A stretch of DNA of 64,000 nt from Pseudomonas quercus (lineage in GTDB: Bacteria > Pseudomonadota > Gammaproteobacteria > Pseudomonadales > Pseudomonadaceae), in the NCBI RefSeq assembly GCF_012033695.1, contig NZ_JAAVJI010000002.1, positions 186,001-250,000 of the forward strand, given 5' to 3'. A program made the translations under genes and the position numbers. The first letter of the stretch is position 1. Every line of letters begins with the position of its first letter. Positions 8,564 to 20,036 of the stretch are shown here, in pieces. Under the pieces are notes generated by a model. That model saw nothing but the letters and a program-made list of their open reading frames with translations. It was not told the DNA's origin and did no database searches.

Positions 8564-10708
8564 TTAGCCTATTTCCCGACGGAACGGCGGCAGCGCATCC
8601 AGAATGGCCTTGCCATAACGCTGGGTGACCACCCGCCTGTCCAGCAGCGTGATCATGCCCCTGTCCTGCTCTGTGCGCAGCAGCCGGCCACAGGCCTGAA
8701 TCAACCGCAAGGAGGCGTCTGGCACCGCGATCTCCATGAAGGGGTTCCCGCCACGGGCTTCGATCCATTCTGCGAGCGCGGCTTCAACGGGGTCGTCTGG
8801 CACTGCAAAGGGAATCTTGGCAATCACCACATGCTCGCAGTACGCCCCTGGCAGGTCGACCCCTTCAGCAAAGCTGGCCAGGCCGAACAGGACACTGCTC
8901 TCACCACCGTCTACCCGGGCCTTGTGCTTGTTCAGCGTTTCCTGCTTCGACAGGTTGCCCTGGATAAACACTTGCCGACGCCAGTCGCGGTCTACGCCCT
9001 CGAACACATCCTGCATTTGCCGCCGTGATGAGAACAGCACCAGGGACCCTCTGGAGCCTTCTACCAGCCCCGGCAGGTCCCGGATGATGGCCGCCGTATG
9101 GGCGGCAGAGTCTCGCGGGTCTGCACGCAGGTCTGGCACCCTCAGCACACCGGCATCGGCATGATGAAAGGGGCTGGGCACCACCGCAGTCACGGCATCC
9201 TTAGGCAGCCCGGCACGCATGCGGAACCGATCGAAGCGGCCCAGTGCTGTGAGGGTGGCGGAGGTGACCACCGCCCCGAAAGCAACGTTCCACAGGTTGC
9301 GACGCAGCATCTCCGCGGCCAGGATAGGGCTCGCATTCACTTCCAGGTCGTACGAAGCCCCTGCCTCCACCAGGGTGAGCCAGCGCGCCATGGGCGGGCT
9401 GCCTTCCGGGTCTTCGGCGGTAAAGGCTACCCATAGCTCCCAACTGCCCTGCGCCCGTGCCAGCAAGGTGCCGAACAGCGGGTACCATTCTTCGGCCTGG
9501 TGGCTGGCAATGCCGATGTTCACCTCACCCTCCATGCCCTCTTTGAGCAGGTCCGCCAGGCGGGTGTACAGGTCGGTAAGGCGGGCAAACCCTTGCTTGA
9601 GTTCAATACCCATTTCACGGATGTGCTCGGGCACCAGCCCGCCCACAAAGCGATGGCGAGGGCGCTCGCGGCCCTGCATGTCTTCGCCAGGGCGAAAGTC
9701 TGCCAGTTGCTCGCACGCGCCATACATGAACTGCATCTGTGACTTGAGCTCGCGGGCCAGCTCCGGCACTTGTTCGATGAACTTGCCCAGGTCACCCGGC
9801 AACGGATGCTGGGCCAGGAGCTTGGTCAGGTTGCGTGCGGTTTGCTCCAGCCAGTCTGCAGTGGAGCGCAGCCGGGTGAAGTGGGCGAAGTGCCCAATGG
9901 CTTTGTCCGGGAGGTGGTGGCCTTCATCGAACACGTAGAGTGTGTCTTTTGGGTCCGGCAGTACAGCGCCGCCCCCCAGGGCCAGGTCTGCCAGCACCAT
10001 GTCGTGGTTGGTGACAATCACATCCACCTTCCCCATGCCTTCGCGCGCCTTGAAAAAAGTGCATTGCTGAAAGTTCGGGCAATGGCGATTGGTGCACTGG
10101 CTATGGTCGGTGGTAAGCCGTGCCCACACTGGGTCTTCCAAGGCTTCGGGCCAACTGTCCCGGTCACCGTCCCAACGATTGCTGGCCAGCTTCTCGATCA
10201 TTTTGGTAAACAGCTTGAGGCTGGCTTCGTCTACGTCTATGGCAAAGCCTTCGTCCTCGAAGAGCTGGGCTGTGGCATTCTGCGCTTCGCCTTCTTGCAG
10301 CAGAGCGTCCAGCTTGGACAGGCACAGGTAGCGGCCCCGGCCCTTGGCCAGCGCAAAACTGAAATTGAGCCCGGCGTTGCGCATGATGTCGGGCAGGTCC
10401 TTGTGGACGATCTGCTCCTGTAGCGCCACCGTTGCCGTGGCAATCACCAGCCGTTTGCCAGCCGCCTTTGCAGCCGGGATGGCGGCCAGGCTGTAGGCCA
10501 CCGTTTTGCCGGTGCCTGTGCCTGCTTCTACCGCGACCACGGCCGGGTCACCGACACGCCGCCCTTCTTCATCGCAGGGTACCGCACCCAGCGCCTTGGC
10601 CACTTCGGCAATCATCAGGCGCTGGCCATAACGGGCCTTGAGCCCCTTGGCTTCGAGAAAACGGCTGTACGCGCCCTGGATAGTAGATTTGAGTTCAGTG
10701 CTGAGCAT
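8564..10708 (-). CDS. dinG: ATP-dependent DNA helicase DinG
   Basis: XPD-like superfamily 2 helicase, 5' to 3', which resolves R-loops and helps repair at transcription-replication conflicts. It has 714 residues. Walker A ('EAGTGTGKT') is at about residues 61-69, and the iron-sulphur cluster cysteines lie in 'CTNRHCPNFQQC'. The DEAH box is 'VFDEGHHLPD', with the C-terminal motif VI segment 'QACGRLLRTEQDRG'. The cluster cysteines are intact. In E. coli the gene is LexA-controlled; I did not find a convincing LexA box here. Divergent from the small membrane-protein gene at 10805. Confidence 0.96.
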   Translation of the reverse strand: MLSTELKSTIQGAYSRFLEAKGLKARYGQRLMIAEVAKALGAVPCDEEGRRVGDPAVVAVEAGTGTGKTVAYSLAAIPAAKAAGKRLVIATATVALQEQIVHKDLPDIMRNAGLNFSFALAKGRGRYLCLSKLDALLQEGEAQNATAQLFEDEGFAIDVDEASLKLFTKMIEKLASNRWDGDRDSWPEALEDPVWARLTTDHSQCTNRHCPNFQQCTFFKAREGMGKVDVIVTNHDMVLADLALGGGAVLPDPKDTLYVFDEGHHLPDKAIGHFAHFTRLRSTADWLEQTARNLTKLLAQHPLPGDLGKFIEQVPELARELKSQMQFMYGACEQLADFRPGEDMQGRERPRHRFVGGLVPEHIREMGIELKQGFARLTDLYTRLADLLKEGMEGEVNIGIASHQAEEWYPLFGTLLARAQGSWELWVAFTAEDPEGSPPMARWLTLVEAGASYDLEVNASPILAAEMLRRNLWNVAFGAVVTSATLTALGRFDRFRMRAGLPKDAVTAVVPSPFHHADAGVLRVPDLRADPRDSAAHTAAIIRDLPGLVEGSRGSLVLFSSRRQMQDVFEGVDRDWRRQVFIQGNLSKQETLNKHKARVDGGESSVLFGLASFAEGVDLPGAYCEHVVIAKIPFAVPDDPVEAALAEWIEARGGNPFMEIAVPDASLRLIQACGRLLRTEQDRGMITLLDRRVVTQRYGKAILDALPPFRREIG

Positions 10709-10804
10709 GGCGTCCGAGCGCCCCGCAGGGCTGGATGGATTATCAGTGGTTCGGGAAGGTCGCTATCATACCCCCTATTGCCTGCCACGCGGACTCAAAC
10801 CGGG

Positions 10805-11248
10805 ATGAACTCGATAACTTTCTATTTCAGCCAAGCCGTCCCCTTTGTGCTGGCTGCAATGATCACCGCTACCCTGTTGCTCTATGCCGCCTTGAACGTT
10901 AGCCGGCACGCCCGGCTGCAGCAGGCGTGCCGCCTGGGGTGGGCAGGGTTTGCGGCTATGGTGGTGTGCATGGTGGCCTGGTTCAAGGGCCAAGCCTATG
11001 GTTTGGACGCTGCACCCAAGCCGGTGCAATGGCAACTGGGCCTTGTGCTGGCCAGCGGCGCACTGCTGGCCCGGGTGACCCTGCTGCGCGTCAATGAGCT
11101 GGCTCAAATCCAGGGCCTGGGGTTGGCAAGGCTGGAGCGCTTCGTGCGTTGGCAATTGGGCATTGCGGCAGGGCTGCTAGGTGAGGCAGCCCTATTACGA
11201 TGGCTGGCCAGCGCTTTTCCCTTCGCGGGCCACGCCTGCTGCCCATAG
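10805..11248 (+). CDS. Conserved small membrane protein of unknown function
   Basis: 147 residues from the ATG at 10805. An earlier in-frame start at 10778 would add nine hydrophilic residues with no better ribosome site. Four hydrophobic stretches are visible at about residues 10-30, 46-62, 75-95 and 118-135, so it is probably an inner-membrane protein with four passes. I recognise no domain. It is divergent from dinG and followed by the MITE-like element. Codon use is normal for the window, so I take it as a real gene. Confidence 0.65.
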   Translation: MNSITFYFSQAVPFVLAAMITATLLLYAALNVSRHARLQQACRLGWAGFAAMVVCMVAWFKGQAYGLDAAPKPVQWQLGLVLASGALLARVTLLRVNELAQIQGLGLARLERFVRWQLGIAAGLLGEAALLRWLASAFPFAGHACCP

Positions 11249-11270
11249 CCGAAAGCTGGAGGGGTGCACT

Positions 11271-11443
11271 AGGCTGTGTACGAAATGTTCTGACGCGAAG
11301 GTTAGGCAAGGCGAAAACAGCTGAGGAAGCGGACTGGGCCCGCATTCGGGTTTACTGGTTGTAAATGAGCATTCCGAGCCTAGGCGGCCCCAGCTGTTTT
11401 CAACGCAGCATCACCGAGTGTCAGGACTTTTCGTACATAGCCT
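11271..11443. mobile_element. MITE-like palindromic element, about 173 bp
   Basis: Two ends match as imperfect terminal inverted repeats of about 26 bp: the left begins AGGCTGTGTACGAAA (11271) and the right, read on the other strand, begins AGGCTATGTACGAAA (11443). A further internal inverted pair centred on GAAAACAGCTG lies about 40 bp inside each end. It encodes nothing. The flanks, CTAG on the left and CTAA on the right, fit a TA-containing target as used by many IS5-family elements. It looks like a non-autonomous MITE mobilised by a transposase elsewhere in the genome. It ends 7 bp from the stop codon of the tetR gene. Confidence 0.7.
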
Positions 11444-11449
11444 AAGGCC

Positions 11450-12091
11450 TCAGGCGTGCCCATCCCCATCACGCTTGCGCCTGTTGCCCATGCGCACACC
11501 AATGTCCATGAGAAACTGGAAAAACCCTTCCTGGTCTTCAAGGACATTGCTCCAGAAGGGTGAGTGGTACAGCGCTACCGCACCGTGCACCAGCGCCCAG
11601 GCCGCACAGTAATGGAAGTACGGGGGTACGTCCTCCAGCTTGCCTTCATCGATCCGCCCCTTGATGAGTTGGGTGAGGCGATCGAAATTGGACGCCCGGA
11701 TGCTGTGAAGTTCGGCGACCAGCTCAGGGACCTGCGCACCTTTTACAACCTTTTCTTCCAGCCGATCGAATAGCCGGTAGCGCTGGGGATCACGCATGCG
11801 AAACTCGAAATAGGCACGTGACAACGCTTCCTTGTCACGGTCTACATCGGCCGAATGCAGCAGGCTATTGAGGTCCCGCTCATAATCCAGCATCAACCTA
11901 AGGTAGATTTCAGCCTTGGATTTGAAGTGTTTGTAGATGGTGCCTTTGCCGATGCCCACCGTATCGGCGATCATTTCCACGGTAACGCTGTCCTCGCCCT
12001 GTTCCAGGAACAGCTTGAGCGCGGTATCGAGGATTTCCTGTTCCCTGCGGCGGAATTCGCGGACCTTTCGAGGTTCTTTTTGCATACACAA
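11450..12091 (-). CDS. TetR/AcrR-family transcriptional regulator
   Basis: 213 residues (211 if the second in-frame ATG is used). The N-terminal helix-turn-helix is classic TetR ('TVEMIADTVGIGKGTIYKHF', about residues 38-57). The C-terminal domain is a ligand-binding helical region and is not diagnostic. A transcriptional repressor is expected. It is divergent from the class V aminotransferase gene with a 64-bp gap, so that gene and itself are the first candidates for control. No clear operator palindrome was seen in the gap. Confidence 0.92.
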   Translation of the reverse strand: MCMQKEPRKVREFRRREQEILDTALKLFLEQGEDSVTVEMIADTVGIGKGTIYKHFKSKAEIYLRLMLDYERDLNSLLHSADVDRDKEALSRAYFEFRMRDPQRYRLFDRLEEKVVKGAQVPELVAELHSIRASNFDRLTQLIKGRIDEGKLEDVPPYFHYCAAWALVHGAVALYHSPFWSNVLEDQEGFFQFLMDIGVRMGNRRKRDGDGHA

Positions 12092-12155
12092 ACCGGGGCT
12101 GAATCGAAGCCGGTATTATGCCTAACTGGCGTCAAATTGCACGGATCATCCCACT

Positions 12156-13307
12156 ATGCCCATGTTTTCAAGCGAGTTTCCCCAGGCGCCTGGCCTGCTG
12201 TATCTCAATCACGCAGCCGTATCCCCGTGGCCCCAGCGCAGCGCCCTTGCCGTGGCGCGCTTTGCCCAAGAGAACGTGCAGCTCGGTGCACGGGACTACC
12301 CAACCTGGATGACCGTAGAACACCGGCTACGCGAACGCTTTCAGCGCTTGCTCAATGCTCCCTCTACCGATGACATCGCCTTGGTGAAAAATACTTCCGA
12401 GGCGCTTTCAATGGTAGCGTTCGGGCTGGATTGGGCGCCGGGTGACCAAGTGGTGATCAGCCAGGAGGAGTTCCCCTCCAACCGCATCGTGTGGGAGGCT
12501 CTGGCACCTAAAGGCGTGGAAGTCATCCAGGTTGCCCTTGACGGCGAAGACCCTGAAGCCGCCTTACTGCAGGCGTGCGGCCCTAGAACCCGTTTGTTGT
12601 CCATCAGCGCCGTACAATATGCCAGCGGCCTGAAGATGGACCTGCCCCGGCTTGGCCAGGGTTGCAAAGCGCGGGGCGTACTGTTTTGCATCGATGCCAT
12701 TCAGCAACTGGGGGCCGCACCGTTCGATGTTCAGGCCTACGCGTGCGATTTCGCCATGGCTGACGGTCACAAATGGATGATGGGCCCCGAAGGGCTGGGC
12801 GTGTTCTATTGCCGGGCAGCCTTACGCCCTCACCTGACGCTTCAGCAGTATGGCTGGCGTATGGTCGAGGCAGTGGGCGATTACACTCAGCCTACCTGGG
12901 CACCCTCCCACAGTGCCCGGCGCTTTGAATGCGGCAGCCCTAATATGCTTGGGATCATGGCGCTTGACGCCAGCCTTGAGCTGCTGGAAGAGGTAGGCCT
13001 GGTAGAGGTCGAGCAACTCATCACAGCCCGCATGGACCAGCTCACTGCAGGCATTGCCCAATTACCAGGTGCCCGTATCCACTCCTCCCCTCAACCGGAA
13101 AGGCGCAGTGGTATTTTCTCGTTCAGCATCGACGGCCAGGATTCACTCGCGCTGCACAAACAACTGATGGCCGAAAACGTGGTGTGCATTCCCCGAGGCA
13201 AGGGTGTTCGCTTTTCACCGCACTTCTACACCAGCGAGCAGGTGATCGCTGACGCAGTGGCCAAAGTGGCCAGGCTAAGTCAAGCGATCGGAAACCGGCA
13301 GTTGTGA
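12156..13307 (+). CDS. Class V aminotransferase (cysteine-desulfurase-like fold)
   Basis: 383 residues. The PLP-binding lysine is in 'MADGHKWMMGPEGLGVFY' (about residues 203-220) and the PLP-phosphate region is 'VKNTSEALSMVAFGL'. The N-terminus 'LYLNHAAVSPWP' is a common start of this class. There is no conserved catalytic Cys loop as in IscS, so a transaminase or a carbon-nitrogen lyase is more likely than a desulfurase. The substrate is unknown. The gene is divergent from a TetR regulator that may control it, and is followed by the RgsA-type sRNA. Confidence 0.85.
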   Translation: MPMFSSEFPQAPGLLYLNHAAVSPWPQRSALAVARFAQENVQLGARDYPTWMTVEHRLRERFQRLLNAPSTDDIALVKNTSEALSMVAFGLDWAPGDQVVISQEEFPSNRIVWEALAPKGVEVIQVALDGEDPEAALLQACGPRTRLLSISAVQYASGLKMDLPRLGQGCKARGVLFCIDAIQQLGAAPFDVQAYACDFAMADGHKWMMGPEGLGVFYCRAALRPHLTLQQYGWRMVEAVGDYTQPTWAPSHSARRFECGSPNMLGIMALDASLELLEEVGLVEVEQLITARMDQLTAGIAQLPGARIHSSPQPERRSGIFSFSIDGQDSLALHKQLMAENVVCIPRGKGVRFSPHFYTSEQVIADAVAKVARLSQAIGNRQL

Positions 13308-13378
13308 GCCCACGCCTGCTGATTCCAAAACCGTTTAAGGAACGAACGTAATGCGCTGGACGAATCGGCGGCCTGACC

Positions 13379-13384
13379 AATACT
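13379..13384 (+). promoter_or_regulatory. Candidate -10 element of the RgsA-type sRNA (RpoS-like)
   Basis: AATACT preceded by CC lies seven bases before the expected 5' end of the sRNA, resembling the RpoS-preferred CTATACT type -10. No good -35 is visible, which is common for RpoS promoters. In P. aeruginosa RgsA transcription needs RpoS and is influenced by GacA (established knowledge). The assignment here is by position and pattern only. Confidence 0.4.
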
Positions 13385-13390
13385 CAAAGG

Positions 13391-13513
13391 GTCACCCTGC
13401 CCTATCCCCCCCCACAGGGCAGCGCGATAAAGGTGTCGACGGACCGCACACCTTTGTTTTACTCCTAATGGTCTTAACCCGGGCGCTACGAAGGGCCTGG
13501 GTTTTTTTTACAT
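13391..13513 (+). ncRNA. rgsA: RgsA (P16) small regulatory RNA
   Basis: The interval next to tatD carries three hairpins in a row. The first pairs CTGCCCT with AGGGCAG around a C-rich loop. The second pairs AAAGGTGT (from about 13429) with ACACCTTT. The third is an intrinsic terminator, AACCC-GGGC / GGGCC-GGGTT followed by eight T, ending at about 13511. Length (about 120 nt) and position beside tatD match RgsA/P16 of P. aeruginosa, an RpoS-dependent sRNA involved in oxidative stress. The identity is from synteny and architecture, not from a covariance search. Confidence 0.72.
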
Positions 13514-14314
13514 TCAGGCCACCCTGGCCAAGGGGAACAGGCGTCGGAAGTTGGCCGTGGTCTGGGCCGCAAAGGCGTCATACGCCTCACCGCGCAGGTC
13601 GGCCAGAAAAGCGGCTACTTCGTAGACATACTGGGGCAGGTTGGGCTTGCCCCGGTAAGGAATAGGCGCCAGGTAAGGGGCGTCTGTTTCCACCAGCAGG
13701 CGGTCTGCCGGTACCTTGCGAGCTACTTCCCGCAAGGCTTCGGCATTGCGGAAGGTGACGATACCAGAAAGGGAAATGTAGAAGCCAAGGTCCAGTGCGG
13801 CCCTGGCCATGGCCCAGTCTTCCGTGAAGCAGTGGAGCACGCCACCTTGTGGAAGCGCCGCCGCCCGCAGCAAGTCCAAGGTATCGGCCTGGGCAGCCCG
13901 GGTATGGACAATCACGGGTTTACCTGTTGTTGCCGCAGCCTTGAGGTGGAGCGCAAAGGACGCCTTCTGTACTTCGGCAGTTTCCGGTTCGTAGTGGTAG
14001 TCCAACCCGGTCTCGCCAATGGCCACGACCCGAGGATGGTCCAGCTCACTCAGCAGCCAATCCAGGCTAGGTACACCCTGGGGGGCGACGTCCAGAGGAT
14101 GGATACCGACGGAACAGTCCACATCGGAATAGCGGGCCGCCAGGTCCCGCACCGCCTGAGCATTGTCGGCACTGACGCCGATGCACAGAAAGTGGCCGAC
14201 ACCGCGGGCACGGGCGGCCTCAAGCGCAGCGTCCAGTGACCCGCCGTGAGCGGACAGGTCGAGGCGGTCAAGGTGGCAGTGTGAATCGACCAGCAAGGGG
14301 GTTGAAGAAGTCAT
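13514..14314 (-). CDS. tatD: TatD-family metal-dependent DNase/hydrolase
   Basis: 266 residues, normal for the family. The N-terminal metal motif is 'VDSHCHLDRLDL' and later metal ligands are in 'GIHPLDV', 'GETGLDYHY', 'VIVHTRAA', 'GVLHCFTE' and 'LVETDAPYL', a full set of TatD motifs. Members are TIM-barrel Mg2+-dependent 3'-5' exonucleases or D-tyrosyl-type hydrolases. The gene follows pilZ by 6 bp and belongs to the same leftward operon (tmk-holB-pilZ-tatD). Confidence 0.93.
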   Translation of the reverse strand: MTSSTPLLVDSHCHLDRLDLSAHGGSLDAALEAARARGVGHFLCIGVSADNAQAVRDLAARYSDVDCSVGIHPLDVAPQGVPSLDWLLSELDHPRVVAIGETGLDYHYEPETAEVQKASFALHLKAAATTGKPVIVHTRAAQADTLDLLRAAALPQGGVLHCFTEDWAMARAALDLGFYISLSGIVTFRNAEALREVARKVPADRLLVETDAPYLAPIPYRGKPNLPQYVYEVAAFLADLRGEAYDAFAAQTTANFRRLFPLARVA

Positions 14315-14320
14315 CAGGCT

Positions 14321-14677
14321 CTACATGGTGTGGGTCGGCCGGTCCGATTTCAGCGCACCGGCAAGGTACGTCTCGATTTTGTTGCGGGCGGTATCGTCGC
14401 CATCGTTGAACTGCACGCCTACGCCGGCGGCACGGTTGCCTTGGGCGCCACGCGGGGTAATCCATGCCACTTTGCCAGCGACCGGTATCTTTTCCGGCTC
14501 ATCCATAAGGTTGAGCAGCATGAACAGCTCGTCGCCCAGCCGATAGCTTTTGGCGGTAGGGATGAACAACCCACCATTCTTGATGAAAGGCATGTAGGCA
14601 GCATACAGCACCGCCTTGTCCTTGATGGTCAGCGACAGGATACCGCTGCGTGGAGCGGACGCGATCGGCTGGTTCAT
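14321..14677 (-). CDS. pilZ: Type IV pilus assembly protein PilZ
   Basis: 118 residues. This is the small single-domain PilZ required for type IV pilus biogenesis, working with PilF/PilB and FimX in Pseudomonas and Xanthomonas. The sequence contains 'LFIPTAKSYRLGDELFMLL' and 'AWITPRGAQGNRAAGVGVQF'. The N-terminal RxxxR c-di-GMP motif is absent, which is known for this orthologue (it does not bind c-di-GMP itself). The position between holB and tatD is the usual one. Confidence 0.93.
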   Translation of the reverse strand: MNQPIASAPRSGILSLTIKDKAVLYAAYMPFIKNGGLFIPTAKSYRLGDELFMLLNLMDEPEKIPVAGKVAWITPRGAQGNRAAGVGVQFNDGDDTARNKIETYLAGALKSDRPTHTM

Positions 14678-14708
14678 TGATCTTCCTTGTAGCGGGATTG
14701 AAACGTGC

Positions 14709-17434
<2,726 letters not shown>

Positions 17435-17436
17435 TG

Positions 17437-18255
17437 TCAGGTATCCAAGAGTTCGCGAGCCATTTGCTGAAGTCTACGGGTGCAGGGGCCTACGGGCCAA
17501 GCCAGGTCGGCATAGCGACGAACCGGCCAGATGCCGTAGACACTGTTACAGGTGAAGACCTCGCTGGCGCGGCCAAGGGTGCGCAGGTCGATGTCCACCA
17601 CCTCCACCGGTTTGCCTTCGGCTGCCAGGCGAGCCAGCAATTCGGCGCGCAGCGTACCTGCCACACCGCAGCGCCGCAGATCCGGGGTAAGCACTTGGCC
17701 GTCACAGACCATGAACAGGTTACTGAACACGCCTTCGATTACCCAGCCTGCTGTATCCAGCATCAGGCCCTCGGCGTATTCACTGCCCTGCCATTCGGCC
17801 CGGGCCATGACCTGCTCAAGGCGGTTCAGGTGCTTGAGGCCTGCCAACAATGGCTGCTCTGCCAAGCGCACGCTGCACGCAAACAACGCAACACCCTCGG
17901 TTTGGTGCGCCTCGGGATACGTCGGTAGCGGCGACCCCTGTATGAGGCGACGCGGTGGTGCCGCAGGGTCACCTGCATAACCACGGGCGCTGTCGCCACG
18001 GGTGACCGTCAGTTTGAGCACGCCCTCGCCCATGGCTTTGGCATAGGCTTCGATCTCGTACCGGGCTGCCACCGAATCCAGCGGTATGCCCAACCGCTGG
18101 CACCCCAGCACCAGGCGTTGGAGGTGGCGATTTCGCAGGCGTAGTTGCCCGCCTGTCACGCGAATGGTTTCGAATACCCCATCACCGTACGCAAGCCCTC
18201 GGTTGCCCAGGCCGATGGTGGACGCAGGTGCGCCGTCGACCCAGGGCTCCATCAT
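17437..18255 (-). CDS. pabC: Aminodeoxychorismate lyase
   Basis: PLP fold-type IV enzyme that turns 4-amino-4-deoxychorismate into p-aminobenzoate and pyruvate for folate synthesis. It has 272 residues. The pattern '[10 protein letters not shown]' near the N-terminus, the lysine region '[12 protein letters not shown]', and '[17 protein letters not shown]' match the family. Two consecutive ATGs (18255 and 18252) overlap the fabF stop codon, indicating translational coupling. Position between fabF and mltG is the canonical one. Confidence 0.94.
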   Translation of the reverse strand: MMEPWVDGAPASTIGLGNRGLAYGDGVFETIRVTGGQLRLRNRHLQRLVLGCQRLGIPLDSVAARYEIEAYAKAMGEGVLKLTVTRGDSARGYAGDPAAPPRRLIQGSPLPTYPEAHQTEGVALFACSVRLAEQPLLAGLKHLNRLEQVMARAEWQGSEYAEGLMLDTAGWVIEGVFSNLFMVCDGQVLTPDLRRCGVAGTLRAELLARLAAEGKPVEVVDIDLRTLGRASEVFTCNSVYGIWPVRRYADLAWPVGPCTRRLQQMARELLDT

Positions 18256-19496
18256 TCGCTGAACCGGCGGAACACCAGCGAACCGTTGGTTCCGCCAAAG
18301 CCAAACGAGTTCGACAGCACCACGTCGATGGGCATGCTGCGGGCTTCGTGGGGCACGAAATCCAGGTCGCAGTCGTTGTCCGGCTCATCCAGGTTGATGG
18401 TAGGCGGGGCGATCTGGTCGCGTATGGACAGCACGCTGAAAATGGCTTCTACCGCACCTGCCGCGCCCAGCAGGTGCCCTACCATGGATTTGGTGGAGCT
18501 GACCGCCAGATGATAGGCATGGTCTCCGAACACCGCCTTGATAGCCCGAACTTCGGCCAGGTCACCGGCTGAAGTGGACGTACCATGGGCATTGATGTAC
18601 TGGACGGCTTCTGGTGCCAGCCCGGCATCTTTCAAGGCGTTGGCCATGCAGCGGGCTGCACCCGCGCCGTCTTCTGGCGGGGAGGTCATGTGGAAGGCAT
18701 CGCCGCTGGTGCCAAAGCCGATCAGCTCGGCATAGATCCGGGCACCACGGGCACGAGCATGTTCCAGCTCTTCGAGCACCAGTGCACCCGCGCCATCCGA
18801 AAGCACGAAGCCATCCCGGCCTTTGTCCCAAGGGCGGCTGGCCCGGGTCGGCTCATCGTTGCGGGTCGACAAGGCACGTGCAGCACCAAAGCCGCCCATA
18901 CCCAGGCCGCAGGCAGCCATCTCCGCACCACCAGCAATCATCACGTCGGCTTCGCCGTAGGCGATGTTGCGCGCTGCCATGCCGATGCAGTGGGTACCGG
19001 TGGTGCAGGCGGTGGAGATGGCGTAGTTAGGCCCCTGTACACCCAGGTGGATCGACAGGAAGCCAGAAATCATGTTGATGATGGAGCCAGGCACAAAGAA
19101 CGGCGAAATGCGCCGGGGGCCTTGGTCGTGCAAGGTACGGCTGGTGTCCTCGATGTTGGTCAGGCCACCGATGCCCGAACCCATGGCCACACCGATACGC
19201 TCGCGGTTGCCATCGGTGATATCCAACCCGGCATCACGCACGGCCTGAAAGCCGGCCGCCAGGCCATACTGGATGAACAGATCGAGCTTGCGCGCCTCTT
19301 TGGGCGACAGGTACTGCGCCACATCGAACTGCTTGACCGAACCGCCGAAACGGGTGGAAAACGCTGACAGGTCCGTATGCTCGATCGGACCGATGCCGCT
19401 TTGGCCGGCCAGAATGCCTTGCCAGGTGCTTGGCACGTCGACGCCCAATGGCGATAGCATGCCCATTCCAGTGACCACGACGCGTCTACGCGACAC
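18252..19496 (-). CDS. fabF: 3-oxoacyl-ACP synthase II
   Basis: Condensing enzyme for chain elongation in type II fatty-acid synthesis. The start is the GTG at 19496, with AAGGAGA five bases upstream, giving 414 residues; an ATG 27 bp further up has no ribosome site. The catalytic Cys is in '[13 protein letters not shown]', and the two His are in '[11 protein letters not shown]' and '[15 protein letters not shown]'. It follows acpP across a terminator-like hairpin, a pattern that would lower its expression relative to acpP. Confidence 0.96.
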   Translation of the reverse strand: MSRRRVVVTGMGMLSPLGVDVPSTWQGILAGQSGIGPIEHTDLSAFSTRFGGSVKQFDVAQYLSPKEARKLDLFIQYGLAAGFQAVRDAGLDITDGNRERIGVAMGSGIGGLTNIEDTSRTLHDQGPRRISPFFVPGSIINMISGFLSIHLGVQGPNYAISTACTTGTHCIGMAARNIAYGEADVMIAGGAEMAACGLGMGGFGAARALSTRNDEPTRASRPWDKGRDGFVLSDGAGALVLEELEHARARGARIYAELIGFGTSGDAFHMTSPPEDGAGAARCMANALKDAGLAPEAVQYINAHGTSTSAGDLAEVRAIKAVFGDHAYHLAVSSTKSMVGHLLGAAGAVEAIFSVLSIRDQIAPPTINLDEPDNDCDLDFVPHEARSMPIDVVLSNSFGFGGTNGSLVFRRFSE

Positions 19497-19541
19497 AGGG
19501 TTCTCCTTAATACTTTGTTTCAACTTCCTGCCCCTCTAAAG

Positions 19542-19577
19542 AAAAAACCGCACGCCGACAAAGGCAGTGCGGTTTTC
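19542..19577 (-). terminator. Intergenic terminator-like hairpin between acpP and fabF
   Basis: Perfect 10-bp arms (19544-19553 and 19567-19576, core CCGCAC/GTGCGG) with a 13-base loop. Read on the minus strand the second arm runs into six or so T residues, an intrinsic terminator. It lies between acpP and fabF inside an apparent operon, so it is probably a partial terminator that lets acpP be made in large excess. Confidence 0.7.
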
Positions 19578-19605
19578 TCCTGACAGAAAGCGTCGATTAC
19601 GGCAA

Positions 19606-19842
19606 TCAGGCCTGGTGGGCGGTGACGTAGTCGATGGCTAACTGAACGGTGGTGATCTTCTCAGCTTCTTCGTCTGGAATTTCGGTTTCGAATTCTTCTT
19701 CCAGCGCCATTACCAGCTCGACGGTGTCAAGCGAGTCGGCACCGAGGTCTTCAACGAAGCTGGCTGAGTTGGTAACTTCTTCTTCCTTCACGCCCAGCTG
19801 CTCGGCAACGATTTTCTTGACGCGTTCTTCGATGGTGCTCAT
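19606..19842 (-). CDS. acpP: Acyl carrier protein
   Basis: 78 residues and strongly acidic, as expected. The phosphopantetheine attachment serine is S37 in '[20 protein letters not shown]'. It carries the growing acyl chain for the Fab enzymes and donates it to PlsX/PlsB, LpxA and others. AGGAG lies 12 bases before the ATG. The 194-bp upstream gap holds a candidate promoter, and the downstream hairpin suggests it is also made as a short monocistronic message. Confidence 0.98.
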   Translation of the reverse strand: MSTIEERVKKIVAEQLGVKEEEVTNSASFVEDLGADSLDTVELVMALEEEFETEIPDEEAEKITTVQLAIDYVTAHQA

Positions 19843-19890
19843 ACCTAGTTTTCACTCCTAGTGGATAGTCAGGCGACTGGCCGGTGTATA

Positions 19891-19918
19891 AGTTTATAGG
19901 AAGGCCCTCGCATTTCAA
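19891..19918 (-). promoter_or_regulatory. Candidate sigma-70 promoter for acpP
   Basis: On the minus strand TTGAAA (19918-19913) is separated by 16 bp from TAAACT (19896-19891), about 50 bp upstream of the acpP start. The gap between fabG and acpP is long (194 bp) for this operon, which supports a separate acpP promoter. The -10 match is only moderate. Confidence 0.45.
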
Positions 19919-20036
19919 GCTGAATGCGAACCTCGCCAAACGCCGGCTAGCGACCTCTATAATCGAGATGCAGCTTTATAACGGATTTTCGGGTGTTACG
20001 TATGACATTTTTTCTACAGCACTCGGTTGCGCTGTG

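Noticed and set aside
13351-13665. A 104-codon plus-strand frame over the rgsA interval.
   Set aside because: It overlaps the sRNA hairpins and the 3' end of tatD, has no ribosome site and an unusual composition.
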